Of a stretch of DNA of 64,000 bases, positions 1 to 12,540 are shown in pieces. Positions within the stretch are counted from its first letter, which is position 1. The number at the start of each line of letters is the position of its first letter. The stretch covers positions 2,666,001-2,730,000 of the forward strand of contig OZ020267.1 in the NCBI GenBank assembly GCA_963971225.1, read 5' to 3'. This DNA is from Melieria omissa. Lineage: Eukaryota; Arthropoda; Insecta; Diptera; Ulidiidae. Below the pieces are notes generated by a model, which ran no database searches, had not been told where the DNA came from, and saw only the letters and a program-made list of their open reading frames with translations. The translations under genes and the position numbers were made by a program.

Positions 1-184
1 ATAAAATAAAATAAAATAAAATAAAATAAAATAAAATAAAATAAAATAAAATAAAATAAAATAAAATAAAATAAAATAAAATAAAATAAAATAAAGTAAA
101 ATAAAATAAAATAAAATAAAATAAAATAAAATAAAATAAAATAAAATAAAATAAAATAAAATAAAATAAAATAAAATAAAATAA
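1..184. repeat. ATAAA pentanucleotide microsatellite
   Basis: An almost perfect array of the 5-bp unit ATAAA runs from the first base to about 184, with one visible A-to-G change near position 96. It continues off the left edge, so its true length is unknown. Such arrays are slippage-prone and often mark assembly gaps or collapsed repeats. Confidence 0.95.
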
Positions 185-1592
185 TATAACATAAAAAAAT
201 GCTGATATATGCATATTACTAACCCGACATATATACACACAGGTTATTTCGACAACCACTTGATGGCCTCACTCTGTACATGTGTCTGACAAACCCACTC
301 CCAGGACCACAGCACGTTGAACTACTGTACTAATTATTCCGCTGCTATACCACCTTTCTGTTCGTTGAATCTGCCCGAACTGCAAGAAAATCTTAGTAGA
401 TTAAAGATTTCTAAGAACAAAGGGAAAGAGAAAAGAAGAATCGGATGCAAGAGAACTCGACGCAAACACAAATGTTTCGCCTTTTCATTGTACCTCCACA
501 AGGCTGACAGAGATCACTGTTCCCTATGCGTGTCCTTTCTTTATAATCCGTAATCTTTATAATCCGTAAACATCCAGAGTCCTTTCTGTCTAGTGACCAA
601 TTAAAAATTAGATCTTCTGTAGATTATTACAAACAGTTCAATTGGCTCATTTTGGCAATCGTTTCAAACCACAAAGCAACAACCCAAATTTACCCAAATC
701 ACTCACATTTTTAGAAGACATAAAATTTGTACCGTTTATGTATGTATGTGTGTGTGAGTGAGAAGATAAGCCGGCTACTTATGGCGCATTCAAGTTCTCG
801 TAGCAGTCGTGTGTTCCGCTGAAGTAACTAATTGCACTCGCGTCCATCCAATGTTACTCATACGCCACGTAGACCAGCAAAAACGATACAAATAATTGCG
901 AATTTGCTGATTTTCGTGCTGCATGCAAAGTAAAAACTACATCATTTTCTAGTGCCACTTTTCCACCGAAACGATTTTTACATGACCCCCTTTCAAAAAT
1001 TTTAATCCGCAAAAATCAAGTCCGACTCCGTTTGTGTAATACAATAACAAACCATGTGCACAGTTAAATTCACTTTAAATGCGATTCGCCGAAGGGCCGA
1101 CACTCGCGATAAGCGCTCCACATTACCTTATCGCGCATGCAAACGTCAGAACGTCACTTGGCCAAAGCGAAATTGCACCGCAACCTTTCGGCTTTGTGAC
1201 CCGTTTTGCAATTTCTGCCAGCTGCGAGTGTGTGTGTGTACGCAATAAACAAAGCGGCCATTCACTTACAATGCAATACTTCAGCCCTCAGCGCACAACT
1301 TTCATATTTTTATGCTCATTGTGTGCATAATTTTCCATACTTTTTTTCGAATTAATAATTTTTTTCATCGACGCCTTTTTCCGAGTGAAGCCCCGCTCCA
1401 TTCATTCACGGCGCACCCAACTGTTTTGCACTGCCATTGTATGCTTCTGTATCTGTGTTACGGTTATTGTTGTTTTTGTTTTTTTATATTTATATATTTT
1501 TATTTGTTTTGTTTTATTTGTTGCGCTTTTCTTCTTTTTGAAGAGGTCATAAAAACATTTTCGTATTAACGCAGAAATCTCGTTCGCGGTAT

Positions 1593-1615
1593 GTCTGTGT
1601 GTGTGTGTGTGTGTG
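1593..1615. repeat. GT dinucleotide microsatellite
   Basis: An alternating TG run of about 11 units. A similar CA run sits about 310 bp downstream at 1921-1947, so the two could pair as an inverted repeat in single-stranded form. Confidence 0.9.
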
Positions 1616-1920
1616 CGAATTGCTTTTTCGCTGCTTTTATTGAATTTGGCCCCCACCCCCTGTGCACCGTTGTGCCAGTGTGTTGCTGCCGTTCCCGGTG
1701 TATTTACATGCGTTATGATTGTTATTGCCGCGAGCATGTGGCCCGAGCGCGCTGCGCGTATTATTATGTTGCATGCCACGGCTGCAGCCCAAACAACAGC
1801 AACAACAACACGCCGTTATTGTCGTTTGTGCAGCATGCGGCAGCCGCCACTGTAATCGCATTGATGCGATGTGCGCGCGCCATGTGTGGCGCCCATTCGC
1901 TCATTTCGCTAACATACAAT

Positions 1921-1947
1921 TCACACACACACACACACACACACACG
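1921..1947. repeat. CA dinucleotide microsatellite
   Basis: An uninterrupted CA run of about 12 units followed by GCAC. Confidence 0.9.
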
Positions 1948-2082
1948 CACTCGCCACATTCATATTTCGTTGGCAGCGCGTATTTTATTGTGTTTCCACT
2001 TTTGTTGCACATATAAAATGCGTTTATTATTAAACTTTCGCGGCAATTGAGGTGGCGCCTGTTATTTATTTGTTGTTACAAC

Positions 2083-2112
2083 AGTTGTTGTTGTTGTTGT
2101 TGTTGTTGTTAT
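2083..2112. repeat. TTG trinucleotide microsatellite
   Basis: About nine TTG units followed by interrupted TTATTG units. This is a non-coding version of the CAA/CAG (opa-like) repeats that recur across the window. Confidence 0.85.
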
Positions 2113-3758
2113 TGTTATTGCTGACGCTGTCGTTGATATCGTTGGTATGTTTATTTGTTGTGTTGTGTGTGTTATTTTGTTGTTGTTGTTGTAGTCGTTA
2201 TAGTTGCTGTTGTGCGGCTATTTTGTGCGCAAAAATCATAAATCTTGCGCTCTATTCAAATATTTGCGGCCGCAGGCAGCAGCGAATATTCAATTTGGCG
2301 CCCACACGTGCAGCGAACGCCACAAGAATGCGCGCAACTTATTGAAATTCTACACTATTGCACCCAAAAACTGCTCGCTCGTGTCGATGAGCAGTTAAAA
2401 AAGTTTCACTTTTGATGTTTCAATACTAAAACTGACTGAAACTCTTTATTATTTAAATTGTTAAAGAAAAAAATTATTTTTAAATTCTCAACTCTTGCTT
2501 CAAATGCTGCCTACAAAATGCTGCGTAAAGTCGTCAGAATATACTCAAAACAAACTCCGACTATGCGAGTTCCTTCTTCAAATCAGCACAACAACAACAA
2601 ACCTGAAAATTCTGCACAGCAAGGCGAAAAATCGCCGCAGCAACTAAACCCATTACAATGGGCGCCACAAAATCGCCAACACATCAAACGTTGCAACTGG
2701 TGCTGGCCGTAGTTTTGTTGCTGTTATTGCTGATGCGTGAAAGGCATCCAGCAAGAACAGCATTTTGCTAAAAAGAAACAAAATTGCGCGCAGAAAAAAT
2801 ACAAACGCTCAGCACTCGGCTCGTGTCTATTTGCAGGTTGGCGCTTTCCTCCAAGCCAAATGCCAACATGTGTGCGTGTGTGCGTGTTACCGCTCGACCA
2901 TCTCGCTTTTGAGAATTCCTTTCTACTTCCACGTTTTTATACGCTCGCAACTGTGCATATTTCAGATTTGCAACTGGCAACAATGCAGCCGGCGCGGCGC
3001 GCAACAGCAACTTTGATATTGTTGCCATGACGTGAAGCGCAGCAGCCGACAATGTTGCGTAGCCGCCTAGGAGTCTAAAAGTGAATGCGAATGGGATTGT
3101 GTGAGAGTCTGTGCGTTTGCAAAAGCCGTGATTTGGACAAACACTCGGCTGCTGCGCGGAAATGAATGAACTATTGACTTGCCGTGCTTAAGTTGAACAG
3201 CGGCTTAAAGAACTTTTTTGGTGCGCAAATGAATAGAAAATTGTCTGTCCCGTTGGCCGTTCGGTGCCAATGTTTGGAACTAATGCAATTTTCATTCCTT
3301 AAGCAAAATAGTGAATTCCTTATTAAACCGAAACTTTAGCTCGGAAAGGAAGCCAAGGATGCTAGTAGAGCGAGTTTTGAAGGAACCCATTGTTGGGTAT
3401 CAGTCCTTGCAGGAAAATCTTTTAATAATCATGCAGTATCGATCAGATGCGTGTTCGTTTTGCATTACAACATGGGCTGTCTACCAAATACAATAACAAC
3501 AACAACAAAACAACAACAATAAACGAAATTGAATCCAGTCAAAATTGAGACGTTCGAAGGTAATAGGCGCTGGATTTACATTTCACATGAATGATTCGCG
3601 AAAAAAAATCTAAGAACTGCTTTTATAATGCTTAATGAGTTCTAGAATCTAGAAACTGCATCGGGTTCGGTGTTTGAGCGACTTTAATGGGGGCAGCATC
3701 CAAAGTCATCGCATCAAATTGCACGTCTCCGTTGAATTGTTACCAAAAAAGTGATTAT

Positions 3759-4173
3759 TGTAACGATGAGGCACTCTGTGCTGTGCTATGCATGAATGCT
3801 TTTCCAAGCATACTTTTAGGCATGCACTTTGGAGTACGGCCGGTTGGCTATAATTCCGATATGGCAAATATGGTTCGCGAAGGTGATGGGCTGTGCTAGA
3901 ACAATCGAGATAGAGAGTCCAACTAGAATGTGCAAGAACCATCGGCGGATAAACCAAACAATTATAAAAGGCAGCAAAGTGCAGCGCAGGGGGTCGAGTC
4001 TGTGTTGAGCAAGCAAAGAGGAAACATGCAATAGTAGTAGTGTAAAGTAGTAACAAGTGTAAATGTGTAAATAAAGCGATTGTTGGTTTTTGACTGCGTT
4101 TGAGCTGAGTAACGGAAGTGGTTTTATTTTCAAGCACAATCCAAACAAACTCAGAGAAATCATTTTCGTAACA
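3759..4173 (+). mobile_element. Candidate solo LTR of a retrotransposon
   Basis: The segment begins TGTAACGA and ends TCGTAACA, short inverted ends of the TG...CA type expected of an LTR. Inside, in the right order, are a TATA box TATAAAAG at 3963-3970, an initiator-like TCGAGT about 31 bp downstream, and a poly(A) signal AATAAA at 4070-4075. The tail shares a TTTTATTTT...GCACAATCCA core with segments near 7.78 and 15.93 kb. No primer-binding site or coding remnant follows, so a solo LTR is the simplest reading. I could not identify a clean target duplication, so the exact ends are uncertain. Confidence 0.45.
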
Positions 4174-4257
4174 ATGTTTTACTACTCCCAATAAGATCAA
4201 ATGAAGTGTTTAAATAGGATCAAGTACCTCAAAATCGGTTTTTGAACCCATTTTTGG

Positions 4258-4572
4258 TAAATTATATATAGAAGATTGATATTAAGGGGCTTCAAGAATA
4301 GTTGACAGGTAACAGACAACATTGGAACATGAGTTGCAATTGACTCTTCTGGATATGTTGCAGAACAACAGTTAGACTAAAGTTATTTATATATAGAAGA
4401 TAAATTATATATAGAAGATTGATATTAAGGGGCTTGAAGAATAGTTGACATCCAAAACCAGGGATGTATCGGGACTTGGAAAAATGTTTTTCTGAGGTAA
4501 CCGACAACATTGGAAGAGGAGTTGCAATTGACTCTTCTGGATATGTTGCAGAATAACAATTAGACTAAAATT
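4258..4572. repeat. Imperfect tandem duplication (two copies)
   Basis: Copy one runs from about 4258 to 4385 and copy two from about 4401 to 4572. Both open with a TATATATAGAAGATTGATAT-like segment and end with a TTAGACTAAA segment. Copy two carries an extra stretch of about 45 bp in the middle. No coding content is apparent. Confidence 0.8.
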
Positions 4573-7500
4573 TGAAGAAGAAGGAATCCAGTTACTCAGT
4601 CGCTGCGATCCAAGGGGTTTTTTGCAAGCAGTATTGTCAAGCAAAGGAGATTCTACGCCTTTTGGGAGAATTTTTAAGAGAATGAATGGTTTAGGAGAAA
4701 ATTTAAAATATTTATATTTTATGTTAGGGAATTTTTCGGAACCTTATTGGATTTTTGGGAGATTTTTGAATGACAAAGTATAATGTATTGGAAACACTGG
4801 CAACAAAACATATTTTGGAAACTATATTAAAGTCAAAACACCCTCTTGTGTTAAAAATTTGTAAGCTTACAAAGTGTAAGTTCGTTCTATCTCGTTCTCA
4901 CTTATCGCTGTCGCAATGAAATTCCGTCAAAAATTGCACTTTTTGTTTAATTCATTTGTTTTATGTTTTGATTTCATTAAGTTTGTGTTGTTAAGCTGAA
5001 GATGAATAAAAAAAGGCTGCATTAAATAAAATTATATGTGTATATTTTAATTTTTTTATGAGAAGTTAAATTTCTTTAAAATGACGCAAATTATAAAGTA
5101 GGAGATTTTTTAACTTTTGGGAGAAAATTTCAGTATTTTTTTAATATGTAAGAGCAAGTCATTTCAGGTATCTGGCAACACTGTTTGCAAGTCGCTCGAA
5201 AATGTGTCATAATCTCTCAAACTCTGCAAAACACAGAGCTGGAACTTGTTTTGTGAAGGACTATGAACCTAATCAATGAATTAGAATGTTTTACAAACGC
5301 GTTCAAATGATTTTTGGTTTAGTTGGTTACTTTTAACCAAAATAGGCAAATTTTTTGTGGTCGGTTACTAATTCGTGTTTGATGACTTTTTGCAAAAAGA
5401 GAAAGCATTATGTTGTCGAGAGGTGATATGTTGAACCCATTTTTGTAGCTACTTCTCGGTGGGAAAATATATCACATATCGACGTGTAAAAACTGACTTC
5501 GTTGATTCTGTCTTCGTTCATTGCGCCAACCTACTACAACAAGAACAACTGAAACTTCTTTTTTTCTTTTCATATGGTTCCATTTTCTACATTTTGGTTA
5601 CTTTTCTAGAAAAATCTGATTAGCAAAATTATGGTCCAATGGCAACCATGACCACAGGTCGTTGCTAAAGAACGCTTGTGGCACTCGCGGCAAAATCAAC
5701 TTTCATTTTTCATGAGCCCCAAAGCAGCTCAACTAAACATTTCATTTAAAACGCCCGCAGCACTCAAAATTCTGCATAAACCAAATTATTATTTCTATTG
5801 TTTTGCTTAAATATTTTACATTGTAATTTTTTGTGCATATTTTGCAAATAGCATTTATTTTAATTTTGTTTTTGTTGTTGCTGTTGTTGGACAACCAAAC
5901 ATCCGAGATGTTAATTAAACTCATTTATGCCGTAAATAACTGAATTCTATAACCCCGAAAATAATGTTTTTTGCACTAATTCACTTCAAAATAAACACGC
6001 TAATTGCATTTCACATTTCGGCGCATCACTTGCATGCACCGCCGCCCCTTCGCCCCCCTGCGGCGAGCGTTGAACAATTGTGCGTGAAATTGGAAAAAAG
6101 TTGGCGTACATAAATGGAAATTAGCTCGCCATGCCGCTAATTGTTGCTATTATTTTGCTCAATATTTTCGCAGTTAAATGTATTGTTGTAGTTATTGTTG
6201 TAGTTATAGTTATAGTTGTTGTCGCATTTTAGCAACATTTCAAAATGAATTATTTTCTAATTGCACGCAACATAAAGCAATTTCCTCATAAAACAATTCC
6301 ATGTCATTTCACGCACGCAATTTATTGCTGCGACCACAACAACAGTAACCACATTAGTTATTACAACAACAAATGCGACGCTTACAAATATAAATTTTCA
6401 TTAAGCAAATTTGCGAAAAGTTTTCAAAAGCGGAAATTCGCCATTTTGTGTGACGTTCAATATGCGGCCATGCGTACTCCCCCCGCCCCCCACCACCCTC
6501 CACCACTGCTGTCATATTTCGCCCGCGCAACTTTGTACATATTTATTTAATTTATGTGCGCGCACTCGCCAAATTTCGACTTCATTTTATATATTTTTGA
6601 CAACAACGGTAAATAATGCGAGACTTTTAACATTTTAATTATGAATAAAAACAATTTGTAAATACGCTGGCCACAACAAAAACAACGTCAACAGCAGCAG
6701 CAGCCAAGCAAAAAATCCAAAAAATTATTTACGATAATTAAGTGCAAAATTAGTGAAATGAAATCAAATTGAAATGTGCAGAAATTTATTTGCCATTCGG
6801 CGCCATTTACAAAGCACGCAGCGCACAATAAATAAACATCATAAATACTCACTCGCACACGGGCGCGTGGACGCACGTCACGCGTGAATTTATTCGCATT
6901 TTTCAACGCGCGACTTTTAATTGGCTGTGCCATTTGAACTCTCCATGAAAAAACAAAAACAAACAAAAGATTGCAGATAGCAATGGAACTCATTAAAATC
7001 CTGCTTTGTTATTTGCTTTTACAATAATGCGAAAAAATTGCAATAAATTTGTGTATTTTTTACTTTCACTCAGTCAGTCAGTTTCATGGACTTCTTGGCA
7101 CATCATCGAAACGTGGTATTCGTGACTCGTTTCTACTGATCACTAACTCATTTCTACTCGTTTTGGTAACCGCTCAGCGAAAGTGAGCAATTTGATGCCA
7201 TCAGTTGGGGATTTCCCCTCCTCATAGATTCCAGGTTCTTGGTGTTTTAGAGAGCATACCAGCTTTAGGGGCCTCTCGTACTATTAGTGGTACATACGAG
7301 TCCAGAAATTTGAGAGCAGCTGTAATACAAACCAAGTTCGCGCCTGTTTAGTGAATGGACTACCAGCGGAGACTTGAACCTACCTACGTTTTAATTGCGT
7401 TCAAGTCAAATTTCTTTGGCTTAAAAACTCTGTCTTCTTCCCATCGCATCCTTACAGAACAAGGACAGAGCTTCACATCAATAGAGGAACATCTCATATT

Positions 7501-7619
7501 AAAACAATTCATTCAACTACCACACAAGATTAAGCCCATAGTTTTGAGTTTTGAGAACATGAACTTTAGAAGCAATCTTAGTTTGAGAAAACAAATATAA
7601 AACTTGCTAGAAACAATAA
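4573..7619. other. Non-coding AT-rich stretch
   Basis: No supported gene. Partly similar segments containing AGGAGAT...TTTTGGGAGA recur near 4.64-4.76 kb and 5.10-5.16 kb and look like decayed repeats. A CAA/TTG-rich stretch lies around 5.87 and 6.2-6.4 kb. Confidence 0.55.
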
Positions 7620-7850
7620 TGGCGTTCAGTCTTCATAACATTTTAGATATAAAGTTGCTATCGTAGCAATGTAACGAAAATTCAAAAATGCTATGAAGAG
7701 TGAACTCTGCTAATATGAAGCAATAAAGTGGAAAAAGTGACCAGTGTGATTTGTGGAAAAAGTGGCTACTGCGTTGAAGAATTCAAAGTGTTTTATTTTG
7801 GGCACAATCCAGTGAGACGAATGCTCCTGCATTACTTAAAATTGAGGAAA
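7620..7850 (+). mobile_element. LTR-like remnant, second copy
   Basis: This segment has AATAAAG near 7722 followed by GTGTTTTATTTTGGGCACAA near 7787, then ATCCAGTGAGACGAA, matching the tail of the LTR-like element ending at 4173 and the segment near 15.93 kb. It is diverged, and its 5' portion is not clearly alignable. I read it as a remnant of the same LTR family. Confidence 0.35.
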
Positions 7851-8919
7851 TTTAGGCGATATTCTTTTAGTTAAATTTGATTTATTTGCTCAAACCACTA
7901 ATTTATTTACATCTATTTTACACTCTAACCGAACAAAAGTCAAATTAAAACTGCTTATAGACGCCTTGAGGTACTCTTAGTACTTGAAGGATAAAAAACA
8001 ATTGGAGATCTTGTAAGTTGAGAGTTTTTGGATTAGTTTATTTAAGGATATGCTTCCTTCGCACACTAAAGACCAATTAAAAAAATACAAATTGTTCGAT
8101 AACTGGAAATGTGTTTTCATTCCATTTTTGTCTCGCTACCGCCAAGTGATAGCAAAGTTTTATAAAATTGTGTAAAAAAATCAAACTAATTTGGAACTAT
8201 ACAAAGAGTCTTTGGTAAAATTAGGTTCGAAGAGCGAAATTGCAAAAGCATCCCACTTCATTGTGGGAACCGATGCAAGGCGCCGATATCCCTAGCCGAA
8301 GTTTCAGTTCATAGCCAAGGATTTTTTTGACGAGCTTGGGAAGAATATTAATGAATCTCTGATTCCGTCGCATTTCTACCGTCCAAAACCACTCCCCCGT
8401 TGGGAATTTGCCTTAACAAACTACTAAATCGGGCCACTTTTTATTTATTTCCTAGTGAAGGTCAAATCTCTGTTGATTCATCTGAGAAAAACAAATCCAA
8501 AACAAATTGAGAAGGTTCGATAGCTTTATCGGTTATATCGGTAGGTACAGAAATTTCTTGTGGGTATGCGCCATCGCTGAAGCATCGGTGCCCAGTGATA
8601 ACAACTGTGGGTACCCGTACGACACATTTGTTGAACCCCAGAAGGACCTTGATTTATATCCCATATAACTTTGGGCCAGTATGACTGTCTTTCTCTCTAG
8701 TTATAACCCACCTCACTCTCCTCTAACGCAATTTTTTTCAAAAGTCTAATTAAAGGGGCTTATTAGCCTAAATGCTCGAGAAATTGGACCCTCTCGGCTC
8801 CATATCCATACCATCCAATTCCATGGCTTTAAAACTTCGCAGTCACTTTGGTAAGTCTATAAGTTATTAGTTATCGCTATTGTGTCATCATCTCTTGGAA
8901 GACTAACTACAGCTTAATG
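7851..8919. other. Non-coding stretch, nothing recognised
   Basis: Several medium-complexity segments (8.22-8.43 and 8.56-8.85 kb) look like decayed repeat sequence, but I cannot assign them to a family and see no open frame with recognisable domains. Confidence 0.4.
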
Positions 8920-9100
8920 CCGAATCCGAACGGCGGTTTTGGCAATTTTTCTTTCACACTTGAAGGTTTTGCCATCGCCTAAATTCTCATCTGCTTCATG
9001 TTTAGACCGTTAGAAAAAGAAGAGTGTTTCACCAGCGCGAGCTAGGAATCGAACCTAAGGCCTCTGGTGTGAGAAGCCAGCGCGCTGGTACTAGAAATGT
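8920..9100 (-). mobile_element. tRNA-like SINE remnant
   Basis: On the minus strand, GGTTCGATTCC at 9045-9055 matches the Pol III B box consensus. Upstream of it is an anticodon-arm-like segment CTGGCTTCTCACACCAG and a degenerate region where an A box would lie. The segment beyond the B box (around 8920-8945) contains GCCGTTCGGATTCGGC, which I associate from memory with dispersed fruit-fly repeats. The fold is too imperfect for a functional tRNA, so a tRNA-derived SINE fragment is preferred. Confidence 0.45.
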
Positions 9101-12100
9101 GAGCCTAGAAGACGCTTAGATGCCTGGAAGAGGGTACAACTGCCTAATCTGCAGATCGTCAGCATAACGCTTAGTGTCTGTTTCATCCGCCATCTTCGAG
9201 CAGTCACAGCAGTCTGTGTATGTAGTAGTGCACGTGTTGCTTTATGCCAGACCCGCCTCTCAATCTTCTTCCGTAACCCAATCTATATCGCGATACAGAA
9301 ACGCCAAAATTACTTACAAGTTTTTCAATTTAAGGAAACTAAACTATTTCCTACTTTGTGAACAATCTAAAATATTCCAATGTGAGTATTAAATATTGAA
9401 GATTATCCGGTATTAAAACACCAACACAATAATTCTCCGGGCTTCGGTTTTTTTTCACCACTCGATTTGAGTCTCTCCTGTCGAGCAATTAGTGAATTAA
9501 TCGCTTCAGCAGTCCGTTAAAATTGAAAGAATTTCAACAATAATCGATTATAATCGCAATTAATCCATCAAATGAAATCACTCGCTCAACGTATTCACAT
9601 CACAATTGAACCGAATCCAGTCTTTTAGTTGTTTTTTTTTTCATTTTGTCGCCAATCAGAAAAACATGTCGCCTGCAAATCAGTGCAAATCAATGCAACA
9701 ACAAATGACACGTGCATGCTGTGAAATTGCAGTCTCGTATGTGGGGCGTGCGACAAAGTGCCAGATACGCAGATATGTATATATGTGAAGCTAATGGACT
9801 GATTGCCGGCGCGATTGCAATGTAACAATTAAAGGACGCAACACGCGCATTGCAGCGACACCGACACCGACACGGCTATCTGCCAAAAATTAACATGTTG
9901 CCAGCAAACAGACGCAAAAGACCACCAAATAAATGCGCACTTTGTCATTTATTTATTTATTTACACACACACACACACACAGTTGCATTCAAATTTAACT
10001 TTGGTTCGTTGCTTTTTCGAACAAATGTCATGTTGCGGCACATTTTGCAATTGTTGTCATTTTTTGCATTAGTGGCAAGTTAATGTTGTTGTTGTTGTGC
10101 ATGTAAAATGTCCGGACTATGAATGCCAGTGGTGTTATTTATTTATTTATTTATTTACAAAATTGGCGGAAAAAAGCTCTTAAATGCCAAAAATCGAGCA
10201 ACACTGGGAATTGATTAAAATTTTAATTTGCATTCATATGAATATATGTAGTGGTTATCTGTGTGCTTGCGTGTGTGTGTGTGTATTGAGGATTTATTTC
10301 GTATGAAAATACGCTGCAAATTTATGGTCAATTTATGTGCATTTGACTATTTAGGCAAATAAATTGCAATTTTGACGCGTCTCTATTGTGTTTTGGTCAA
10401 TATTTGCAGATAGCAGCGGAAGAGCGGCCGAACGACTGACTGCACAACGCCCAGAGCGCAGGTGAGTGTTCATTATTATTATTTGGTGCCGTTGGCAACA
10501 CTGATACACTGACAGCTGCCAGCAAGACGTACACGCACACGCACAAACGCGAACGAAAACCCACATGGCCACGCCCACAGCACCTCTTTCTCTCTCTCTA
10601 TGTCAGATTTTGTCTCTCTCTAACTCTGGCAGCAATTTCGAAATTGTCAATTTGCTGTTGACATTTCCGAGTGCATTTGGTGCCCATGAGCGCATCAACA
10701 CGGCCGCAGTGCTGTTGCAGCATATTAGCGCCGACAGCAACAACAGCAGCTTTGGCACTGCGGCAGCTGTCAACCGACGCGTGCTGCCATTGTCATCTGG
10801 TGGCTGCCAACAATGGAATTATGCATTGCCAACAACAACGATGCAGCACACACTTTGACAATTCGTTTGACAGCTCCACCTACCCACACACACACACACA
10901 CACAATCAGGCACCTGAAAACCGTTGCAAAATTAATTTTGATTGCTGTTTGACAGCTCGGTGGTCGAACAAAAATTATATTCGATCATGTGGCCACTTGT
11001 GCGGTGCGGTGCGCTGCGGCAGCACAGCAGTTGCAATTGTAATTACGTTTCACCAATTGGCTGCAAATATCTCAAAATGTGCAAACCCATAATTGCATTC
11101 CACGCTTGTCATCGCTGACAATTTGTGGAATTGCAAACGACAGACCAATCCAGTCGCTGAACAAGTCGACAAATGCATTATTTGTTATCAAAATCAATGC
11201 TCCAATCAATGAAATGTCAAAGTCACAATTATCTACTGGAAAGTTGAAGAGACATCGAAGTTGAAACAACACCTTGGAAGAAGTTTCTTGTAGCTGCTGC
11301 AGCTTGAAGCTTCCAAACGAGAAGTGTTTTGTTGTGCAGTAAGACTCGCCAGCTTCCCACAAATAAACCAAGAGTTCCCAATATTGCACGATTTTCTCGG
11401 CTTGAAGTCAGACTTAAAAAAAGAATTCATTTACAAGTTAAACAAATTATAAATTGAGATGTGGTCACTTTGTAATCAAACTCTCAAGATTTACGGGTCA
11501 AAAGTTCGCGATATTCTTAAAAAACTCGAAGAAACAGATGTTGAAGGATGGCCTTGAAAACGTACTTTCTCAAATTCAAAATTTTAACTCACTAAAATTA
11601 TTTCTAAAAACATCAAATTGCTGAAAGTTCTAATGAGCCCACAGAATACCAACCAAACACTCAAATTAATCTCAACTAAACATCGAAATTTATTTAAAAA
11701 ACATATACAAACATCCTATCTAATGCGCCTTTCAGTGACTCCACATATTCATTTGAAGCGACAACTAACAGAGCGGCTCACTTTTAATAGTTGCTGCTCC
11801 ACTTGGAGTCGGAGTCGATTGCATGCAAAACCTGGTTCAGCATTTTGCTTTCAAAGGAAAAGTTGTGGCATAAACACGAAAAGTTTCATTAACACAAAAA
11901 CCAAACGATGAACAGACATAATGCAACAAAAGCGCAGGCGGAAACCTGCCGACATGCAACAGCCACAGACATAACAATAACAATAATAACAAAAACAAAA
12001 CTAATAACAATTACAGTTGCGAGCGCATAGTTTTCGATAGAACAAAGCAACAGGAAAGCCAAAAGTCGGAATTCATATTTTATTGGCGCTTTTGTGTAGC

Positions 12101-12380
12101 ACCTGCTTTGCAGCGGTGTGTTCTAAAGTTCCAACAACAACAAAAACAACAAGAAGAGTGTTTGTAACAATTTACAATAGATTGCAGGACAATGTAGGGA
12201 ACACTTGACGAAAGAGCTGCCAAGTCAACGAGTTTGCAGAGGTAGAGCAGGCAGTTGAAACTGCAGACAATTGAAGTGACAAAAAGTTGAAATATATATA
12301 AAGCAAATATTTCAGATCTAATCAGATACTAAAACATTGCAAGCTCAACGTTTCTCAAATGGCAAAACAAACAATCCAAA
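9101..12380. other. Non-coding stretch with microsatellites
   Basis: No supported gene. It contains CA/GT runs near 9963-9981, 10268-10285 and 10884-10903, TTTA runs near 9949-9962 and 10137-10156, and a CT-rich block at 10583-10621. The part from about 10.38 to 11.06 kb is GC-richer with CAG/CTG and TTGACAG words, unlike the AT-rich flanks. Confidence 0.5.
10583..10621. promoter_or_regulatory. CT-rich (GAGA-type) block
   Basis: Two runs of CTCTCTCTC occur within 40 bp. On the opposite strand they read GAGAG, the core bound by the fly GAGA factor. A similar block lies at 21969-21996. Function is inference; the sequence shows only the motif. Confidence 0.25.
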
Positions 12381-12540
12381 AAAATTTTAGGTTGCAAAAA
12401 AACGCAGAAAAAATACATCAACGCTTAGAAAAAAAATATATAAAAATATAAATATAAATATAAAAATATATATATAGAAATATAAATTAAAAAAATAATA
12501 CAACAAAAATAATAAAATATAAATAAGAAAAATGGAGTTT
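12381..12540. repeat. AT-rich low-complexity tract
   Basis: Irregular repeats of ATATAAA and TATAAATA units dominate from about 12430 to 12530. It appears to be simple-sequence expansion with no coding or promoter meaning. Confidence 0.75.

Larger units (their letters stand above)
185..3758. other. Non-coding stretch with microsatellites
   Basis: I see no supported gene. Short open frames here are low-complexity and lack recognisable domains. The stretch holds a GT repeat near 1593-1615, a CA repeat near 1921-1947, a TTG repeat near 2083-2112 and scattered CAA runs. Composition shifts from AT-rich to somewhat GC-richer around 1.0-3.1 kb, which could reflect constrained regulatory DNA, but no specific element can be named. 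Confidence 0.6.

Noticed and set aside
1402..2345. Several overlapping open frames around 1.4-2.3 kb
   Set aside because: They are driven by CA/GT and TTG microsatellites and overlap on both strands; none has a domain.
9020..9085. A functional tRNA gene
   Set aside because: The B box is perfect, but the acceptor stem and A box do not form a proper cloverleaf and the anticodon loop is the wrong size, so a SINE remnant is preferred.
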